From the NCBI GenBank assembly GCA_026706505.1, contig JAPOYQ010000859.1, positions 1-7,134 on the forward strand: 7,134 nucleotides of DNA. Direction: 5' to 3'. Below, piece after piece: positions 1-4,026 of this stretch (position 1 is the first letter of the stretch; the number at the start of each line of letters is the position of its first letter). Position numbers and translations under genes: made by a program. The DNA comes from Gemmatimonadota bacterium. GTDB lineage: Bacteria > Latescibacterota > UBA2968 > UBA8231. The notes under the pieces are model-generated. The model was not told where the DNA came from. It was given only the letters and a program-made list of their open reading frames with translations, and made no database searches.

Positions 1-130
1 CAAACATTTCATAATGGCCTCCGCGTCTATTGAGGACGTGAATGATATAGAGGTAACGTGAGTTCGGGATAAGCGTCGTCTAATGAGGATGTTCCGTAGG
101 TAACGACCCTAACGTACTCAGCCTACTTGA

Positions 131-154
131 TCATGGATACTCATGGATACTCAT
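131..154. repeat. Tandem 10-bp direct repeat (2.4 copies)
   Basis: TCATGGATAC occurs twice back to back (131-140 and 141-150), followed by a partial third copy, TCAT (151-154). The period of 10 bp is close to one helical turn, so proteins bound to each copy would lie on the same face of the DNA. The repeat ends directly before a TATAAT at 156-161, in the position of a promoter spacer and -35 region. It could be an activator or repressor site, or just a slippage product; the sequence alone does not decide. Confidence 0.7.
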
Positions 155-155
155 A

Positions 156-161
156 TATAAT
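156..161 (+). promoter_or_regulatory. Possible -10 element (TATAAT)
   Basis: A perfect match to the sigma-70 -10 consensus, but there is no good -35 at the right distance: 17 bp upstream is ATGGAT, and the nearest TTGA-containing hexamer (TTGATC, 127-132) is 23 bp away. If active it would be an activator-dependent promoter, with the tandem 10-bp repeat in the activator position, reading towards the hairpin at 234-281. In AT-rich DNA such a hexamer can arise by chance, so confidence is low. Confidence 0.25.
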
Positions 162-231
162 TTTCATAGAAAGAAAATGTCAATAAAATATTACAATATG
201 AGGACCTTATTTTTGGATGTTTTTGTTCGGG

Positions 232-281
232 AAAAAGACCATATATAGCCCAAATTGAATAAAAGGCTATATATGGTCTTT
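232..281 (-). terminator. Long perfect hairpin, possible terminator
   Basis: Arms 234-250 and 265-281 are exact reverse complements over 17 bp (starting AAAGACC and ending GGTCTTT), with a 14-base loop. Read on the minus strand, the second arm runs into five T residues (232-236), which fits an intrinsic terminator downstream of the pectate lyase gene, about 115-160 bases after its stop codon. On the plus strand only three T residues follow, so termination in that direction would be weaker. The stem has only 6 G/C pairs of 17 and the loop is long, so it is not a textbook terminator. A remnant of a small inverted-repeat element or a protein-binding palindrome are alternatives. The structure itself is certain; the function is inferred. 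Confidence 0.45.
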
Positions 282-373
282 AATGAGGATAGCTTTTAAT
301 GACAGACGACGTTGTGTAGTTACCTAAAAGTCCAACAGACAAATCCACCATATCCGCCGCTTCACCGTCTTGT

Positions 374-397
374 AAAAGCTGATGCCAGCATGCATCA
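374..397 (-). terminator. Weak terminator-like hairpin at the pectate lyase stop codon
   Basis: On the minus strand TGATGC (397-392), a six-base loop and GCATCA (385-380) form a perfect 6-bp stem, followed after GC by TTTT (377-374). The TGA stop codon of the pectate lyase gene is the first three bases of the stem. The short stem and short T-run make this weaker than usual terminators; the long hairpin further downstream may do the main work. Confidence 0.3.
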
Positions 398-1837
398 CGG
401 CTGATTCTGACTGGCTACATATTGAGATAGCAGGATGAGATTGCGGTTGAAGGTGCGGCAGGATATGACCTCGGCGACGATGGGTGCATTGCGGTCTGCG
501 GGGTTTCGCAGACGACCTTCTTCTAACCAGCGGCCCTCTGCGTCGAGGGCGTCGATAATGGCTTGGATTCGTTCCGCAGCGACTGGGCGCACTTGGGCGC
601 GTTCGTCGAGGATGGTTTCGCGGCCTTCGTCGAGGATGCGCTGGTACAGGCTTTCAATGCGGTCCGTGCGGTTGCCCACTTTAAAGGCATAGTGCGTCGG
701 CAGGTCTGCATCGCTGTAGGTGAGCTCGTATTCTTTGGTAAAGTAGAGAGGCCGGTTGGTCTGCAATTCGTAGAACCGGGCCATGCGTCCATCGGGCAAT
801 TGCGCGGCTTTAGCCCAGGCCAAAGCGCGGGGAATAGGTTCGAGAAAGCGCGGCTCGCCGTATGCGAGATAGAGTTCCAACAGGATTTGCATCACGCCAA
901 AACTCTCGCCGCCGGTGATGGCGGGCGGTTCAAATCTGCGCGCCCAAGCTGGCTCCATCGCCAAGTTGTACTGCTGCGCCCAAGCTGGCTGCGGATCGGG
1001 CATCTGGGCTAGGATGATGACGTCACCGCCTCGTTCCGCCGCTTGTCGCCAGCGCTTGTCGCCGTAGATTTTGTGCGCTTCGATCATGGTTTCGATGACG
1101 TCGGCGATGGCGTTGTCGTTAAAGGTGTAGTACGCGAGGTAGCGCTGTTTGGGATACTGGCGGGACCAGCTTTCTGGATAGCGCGCCTGCTGGACGGGGA
1201 ATTGGCTGAGATCGGCCCATTCGCTGTAGCGCTGGGGCCAAGCGCCGTTGGGATATTGGGCTTTGAGCAGGGATTCTAGTCCGTAGAAGACGGCGCGGTG
1301 TACGTCCGCATTGGCAAAATCGAGGCGCTGATCGACCTGCATGAGCAAGCGCAGGGCACTCTGCGTATTGTCGTCGTCCAAGGTAGTGCGGTTGCGGCGT
1401 TCGCCGGTTGTGCGGTCGCCCTGTTCGACATCGCGCCGGTAGTGCCACTTTTTGCTCGCCTCTGGGTCAAAGTCGATCCGGTAATCCCAACCGCCCGAAG
1501 CCAGTTGTCCCCATACCAAGGCTTGCGCTGCCTCGACCGCGCCGTTGAGAAAGAGGGTGTCGCCGGTGGCGTCGTAGGCTTGGAGGAAAGCCATGCCGAC
1601 CGACGGGGTGCCGGGGGGCTGGACCCAGATGGTGGTCGGCGATGCGATACCTTCGCCTTCGCGCCGGGTAAAATCGCTTTGGTAGAGCCAGAGATAACCG
1701 CCGTTGGTGGCCACTTGGCCGCGAAAATAGCGCGTCGCTTTGACCATGGTTTCCACGGCAGCCCGGTGCAAAACCTCGTCGCTGTGGAGCGGCGCACTGC
1801 ATAGCACTAGGAGGAATAGCGAAACGATTTTGTACAT
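395..1837 (-). CDS. Secreted family-10 pectate lyase-like protein
   Basis: This 480-residue protein resembles polysaccharide lyase family 10 (pectic acid lyases, an alpha/alpha-toroid fold), which cleave polygalacturonate by Ca-dependent beta-elimination. Residues 1-19 (MYKIV, then a hydrophobic core, ending near PLHS) are a signal peptide, so it acts outside the cytoplasm. Family-like motifs follow in order: NGGYLWLY (45-52), DDDNTQSALR (154-163), NGAWPQRY (197-204), YYTFNDNA (236-243), FEPPAITGGES (302-311) and RMARFYELQTNRPLYF (351-366). The acidic DDDN and FND motifs probably hold calcium, and an arginine in the last motif is a candidate proton-abstracting base; these roles are inferred from the family. 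Residues about 395-480 form an extra C-terminal segment, helical and charged, ending ISCRTFNRNLILLSQYV. The ATG at 1837 is preferred because it gives the signal peptide and has AAAGG (1845-1849) seven bases upstream. It is divergent from the PhyH gene at 1989. Fold assignment is fairly sure; substrate is less so. Confidence 0.85.
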   Translation of the reverse strand: MYKIVSLFLLVLCSAPLHSDEVLHRAAVETMVKATRYFRGQVATNGGYLWLYQSDFTRREGEGIASPTTIWVQPPGTPSVGMAFLQAYDATGDTLFLNGAVEAAQALVWGQLASGGWDYRIDFDPEASKKWHYRRDVEQGDRTTGERRNRTTLDDDNTQSALRLLMQVDQRLDFANADVHRAVFYGLESLLKAQYPNGAWPQRYSEWADLSQFPVQQARYPESWSRQYPKQRYLAYYTFNDNAIADVIETMIEAHKIYGDKRWRQAAERGGDVIILAQMPDPQPAWAQQYNLAMEPAWARRFEPPAITGGESFGVMQILLELYLAYGEPRFLEPIPRALAWAKAAQLPDGRMARFYELQTNRPLYFTKEYELTYSDADLPTHYAFKVGNRTDRIESLYQRILDEGRETILDERAQVRPVAAERIQAIIDALDAEGRWLEEGRLRNPADRNAPIVAEVISCRTFNRNLILLSQYVASQNQP

Positions 1838-1988
1838 CCCGTTGCCTTTGCGATTTGTCAGTTTGAGATATCTAAATTAGCGAAAAAACTTCTAGAGACT
1901 AAAATTCATTGACAAGCTAATGAGGTCAAACGTAGCTTAATCCCGACAATAGGGCCAACCTTCCCATCCGCCGAAAGAGGGGTGCAAA
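1838..1988. promoter_or_regulatory. Divergent promoter region between pectate lyase and PhyH genes
   Basis: This 151-bp AT-rich spacer must carry the start signals of both flanking genes. For the plus strand, TTGACA at 1909-1914 is a perfect -35 match, with a poor -10 candidate (TAGCTT, 1933-1938) 18 bp later. On the minus strand the same bases read TTGTCA (1915-1910), a 5/6 match to -35, but no convincing -10 follows. Two small palindromes, AGATATCT (1866-1873) and TCTAGA (1891-1896), and a split inverted repeat GTTTGA (1861-1866) / TCAAAC (1926-1931) are possible regulator sites. The assignment as shared control region follows from gene orientation; individual boxes are weak. Confidence 0.5.
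1909..1938 (+). promoter_or_regulatory. Candidate promoter for the plus-strand PhyH gene
   Basis: TTGACA (1909-1914) matches the -35 consensus exactly; an 18-bp spacer leads to TAGCTT (1933-1938), which matches TATAAT at only three of six positions. A start near 1945 would give a leader of about 45 bases before the ATG at 1989. The -35 is good and the -10 poor, so this is tentative. Confidence 0.25.
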
Positions 1989-3167
1989 ATGACTACCGAG
2001 CAATCTCCGGCACAGGAGACCTACCGCGCCACAGATTTTGCCGACTCCAAGCCCGAACTCGCCGCTCCTGGGGCCACGCCCGAGCGGTTGGAACACTTGC
2101 GAGAGCATGGCTTCGTCATCATCACCGATTTTGTCGATAACCCGTGGATCCCCGTGCTCCGCGAGGCCGGCCGCCGCGTCACCGAGGCCTGCGCGCCCGA
2201 GCATGGCTACAGCAAGATCGACTGCTCAAAGGGCTACGTGCATCGCGCGGGCGGCAATGAGCCGTGGGCGATTCGGGGCCTCGTCCATCCCGCCTTTGAG
2301 GAGCCTTGCTTTGCCGAGTTCCACGGCTCGGATGATTTCCTCAATTTCGTCGCCTCGTGGTGCGACGGGCTCGGGCCCGAAGATATGTCGCTGAGTGGTC
2401 TGCTGCTGTGGTGCAATCCCCGGCACCACGAGAATGGGCCCAGTTGGCATCGCGATGTGACGTGGTGGGGCGAGGGCAAGCCCTATTTTTCCCAGCGGGA
2501 CAACCGGGGGGAAAGCCCGGAGGATTATTCCGAGGAAGTCGAAAAAGTCCGCTGGGCAGAAATCCGCGCCAATAATGCTAAGTCGCTCACCGAGCGGAAT
2601 GGAGTGAGCATGTTCTTGGCGCTGGTTGACGACGAGTGCCACGAACTCATTCCCGGCAGTCACGAACGCTGGCGTACGCCGTTTGAGCACGATGTACTCT
2701 TGCCGCAATCGATGAAAGACCAAGGGGTGCCGTACACGCCTAGTTGGAATAGGAAGGACCCGTTGCCGGGCCAAGTGTCGATTCGGCTCAAGCCCGGGGA
2801 AGCTCTCATCCGCAATGGGGTCACGATCCACACCGGGCACACCGTCCCCGAGCGCGAGCGCAACACCTTGTCCATCGGCTGGTCGAAGTGGTCGGGTCCG
2901 TTTACTGGGGAGCCGGCGGTGGCGGATGCGCGCAATGCTTGGCAGCTCGATCCCGCGGTGCGCGAGGCGTTGCCGTACGATTGGATGCAGACCGCGTGGG
3001 ATCGTTGGGCTGAGACTCAGAAGTTAGGGGATACGCTCGAAGATCGGTACGCGGGGTTTGATATCCAGCGCATTAAAGCGGGAGAGGTCGTGGGTTGGCG
3101 CAGCGAACTGGAGCGCCAAGCGGCTGCCGCTGGCGAGGCGTGGGAGCGGTTTCAGACGGTGGCGTGA
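1989..3167 (+). CDS. PhyH-family Fe(II)/2-oxoglutarate dioxygenase, intact HxD site
   Basis: A 392-residue cytoplasmic protein of the phytanoyl-CoA dioxygenase (PhyH) family, double-stranded beta-helix oxygenases that use Fe(II) and 2-oxoglutarate to hydroxylate small molecules. The metal site is visible: HxD at H154/D156 (SWHRD), a distal histidine at H281 (IHTGH; H284 is an alternative), and R291 ten residues later as the likely 2-oxoglutarate anchor. The signature HELIPGSHERW (218-228) and N-terminal LREHGFVIITDFV (37-49) also fit. Between HxD and the next core strand lies an unusually long charged stretch, about residues 161-200, which may form a lid over the active site. No signal peptide is seen. 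The ATG at 1989 has a strong ribosome site, AAAGAGGGG (1974-1982), six bases upstream. It is divergent from the pectate lyase and ends 16 bp from the convergent second PhyH gene, with no hairpin between them. The substrate cannot be deduced. Confidence 0.85.
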   Translation: MTTEQSPAQETYRATDFADSKPELAAPGATPERLEHLREHGFVIITDFVDNPWIPVLREAGRRVTEACAPEHGYSKIDCSKGYVHRAGGNEPWAIRGLVHPAFEEPCFAEFHGSDDFLNFVASWCDGLGPEDMSLSGLLLWCNPRHHENGPSWHRDVTWWGEGKPYFSQRDNRGESPEDYSEEVEKVRWAEIRANNAKSLTERNGVSMFLALVDDECHELIPGSHERWRTPFEHDVLLPQSMKDQGVPYTPSWNRKDPLPGQVSIRLKPGEALIRNGVTIHTGHTVPERERNTLSIGWSKWSGPFTGEPAVADARNAWQLDPAVREALPYDWMQTAWDRWAETQKLGDTLEDRYAGFDIQRIKAGEVVGWRSELERQAAAAGEAWERFQTVA

Positions 3168-3183
3168 GGTGCGATCCGACGGA

Positions 3184-4008
3184 TTATTGCGAAGCGGCCT
3201 TGGCTAGCTCCGCTTTGCGTTCGACGAATGCCTGGGGTGGGGGAGCGAGGATTGCGCGTTTGCGTTCGTCGATCCCTTCCCATTGGTCCGCGTCCGTTGG
3301 ACTGAAAAAATTATCTGGGCCCGAATAGGCTTCCTCGCGCTCCGTGTATTTGTAAAAGAGCGTGGTCCGCGTACTCGGTGCCGTCCACGGCAGCGTGACG
3401 TGAAAAAGGGCCTCGGTGAAGATAATGGCGGTGCCCGCGCGGGCTGGCACGCGCGTGACCATTGGATGCACGCCCTTAGACAAATCGATCCACGCTTCCG
3501 GGACGGGATAATGTCCCTTGTGCGAGCCCGCCAAACAGCCGAATCCACCCCCGTTACAAACGGTATCCTCCAGTTCGTACGCCACGGTGACCAGACCGTT
3601 GGAGAACGTCCCGCTTGCGGGGTCGCGCTCGAAGTAATGCGTGACTAGCTCGTGCGGCCGATTGGGATTTAGCAAGCGGCCGTTGCCGCCGTGGATGATG
3701 CCCCCGGCGAGATTTTTGTTGAAGGTGCCGTGCGTGTGGACGTTGATGTGGTCGATGCGGAAGGGGGGGAGGCCTCCGGTACGTTGGCCGCCGTAGATCT
3801 CTGCTAGGATTTCCGAAATTATCGGGACGTCCAGTAAATCGACGAAAGCCTGCGACCAGAAGCCGCCGCGGTTCGAGTGCTGCGAGTGGAGTTCTGGGCC
3901 TTTTGCATCGACGGTGGTCTTGAGGTCTGCAACCTGCTCAGGGGTGATTGCATCCTCCACCGTGAGAAAACCCCACGTGTCAAAAGCGAAGCGCTGTTCC
4001 TCGTCCAT
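3184..4008 (-). CDS. PhyH-like protein with HGG in place of HxD
   Basis: A 274-residue protein of the PhyH superfamily. FDTWGFLTVEDAITPEQV (9-26) is the usual opening helix and strand, GSHKGHYPVP (161-170) matches the PGSHK region, and H203 with R214 (FHVTLPWTAPSTR) fit the distal iron histidine and 2-oxoglutarate arginine. Where HxD is expected, the protein reads GIIHGGNG (103-110): H106 is kept but the acidic ligand position is G108. Codons at 3691-3693 (CAC) and 3685-3687 (GGC) confirm this. Other possible ligands nearby are D86, H87, H91 and H93. From memory, an HGG motif recurs in a PhyH subgroup of planctomycete-like bacteria, so it may be a natural variant rather than decay. There is no signal peptide. 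The ATG at 4008 follows GAGGGG by 11 bases; that site overlaps the stop codon of the upstream secreted protein gene, so it is the last gene of that operon. Reaction unknown; halogenase-like chemistry, another ligand set or a non-catalytic role are all possible. Confidence 0.8.
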   Translation of the reverse strand: MDEEQRFAFDTWGFLTVEDAITPEQVADLKTTVDAKGPELHSQHSNRGGFWSQAFVDLLDVPIISEILAEIYGGQRTGGLPPFRIDHINVHTHGTFNKNLAGGIIHGGNGRLLNPNRPHELVTHYFERDPASGTFSNGLVTVAYELEDTVCNGGGFGCLAGSHKGHYPVPEAWIDLSKGVHPMVTRVPARAGTAIIFTEALFHVTLPWTAPSTRTTLFYKYTEREEAYSGPDNFFSPTDADQWEGIDERKRAILAPPPQAFVERKAELAKAASQ

Positions 4009-4019
4009 TTTGGATCAAT

Positions 4020-4026
4020 CCCCTCA
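4020..4026 (-). promoter_or_regulatory. Ribosome binding site overlapping the upstream stop codon
   Basis: On the minus strand the bases read TGAGGGG: TGA (4026-4024) ends the large secreted protein and GAGGGG (4025-4020) is the Shine-Dalgarno sequence of the PhyH-like gene, 11 bases before its ATG. Ribosomes finishing the first gene would sit directly on the start region of the second, which suggests translational coupling and a single transcript. The spacing is a little longer than ideal. Confidence 0.55.

Larger units (their letters stand above)
1..394. other. AT-rich intergenic region without a confident gene
   Basis: No reading frame here looks like a full gene. The stretch from about 150 to 300 is strikingly AT-rich compared with the GC-rich genes that follow. 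It contains a tandem 10-bp repeat, a perfect TATAAT, a perfect 17-bp inverted repeat, a small 6-bp hairpin at the end of the pectate lyase gene, and four copies of TGAGGA (31, 84, 199, 284). At the left edge, GGAGG followed five bases later by ATG on the minus strand could start a gene outside the window. Two plus-strand frames are open from base 1 but stop within about 60 bases, so a gene tail entering from the left is also possible but unsupported. There is no transposase, tRNA or rRNA sequence that I recognise. Confidence 0.6.

Noticed and set aside
177..248. A 23-codon plus-strand frame (starts MSIKYYNMRT) as a real gene
   Set aside because: No good ribosome site, very short, in AT-rich DNA and partly inside the hairpin arm; kept only as part of a small-transcript hypothesis.
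1..394. Insertion sequence remnant or CRISPR array in the AT-rich region
   Set aside because: No transposase-like reading frame, no terminal inverted repeats flanked by target duplications, and the direct repeat is 10 bp without spacers.
563..1804. Several long plus-strand frames opposite the pectate lyase gene (for example 563-1012 and 1298-1804)
   Set aside because: They lie antisense to a gene with clear family motifs, lack family-like sequence and follow from the high GC content of the coding strand.
432..1837. Lipoprotein signal (cysteine at residue 13) in the pectate lyase
   Set aside because: The residues before the cysteine are LVL rather than a lipobox ending in Gly, Ala or Ser; an ordinary signal peptide cut near residue 19 fits better.
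2226..2840. A 204-codon minus-strand frame inside the plus-strand PhyH gene
   Set aside because: It is a shadow of the PhyH gene, which has a full iron-site motif set and a strong ribosome site; the antisense product shows no recognisable domain or start signal.
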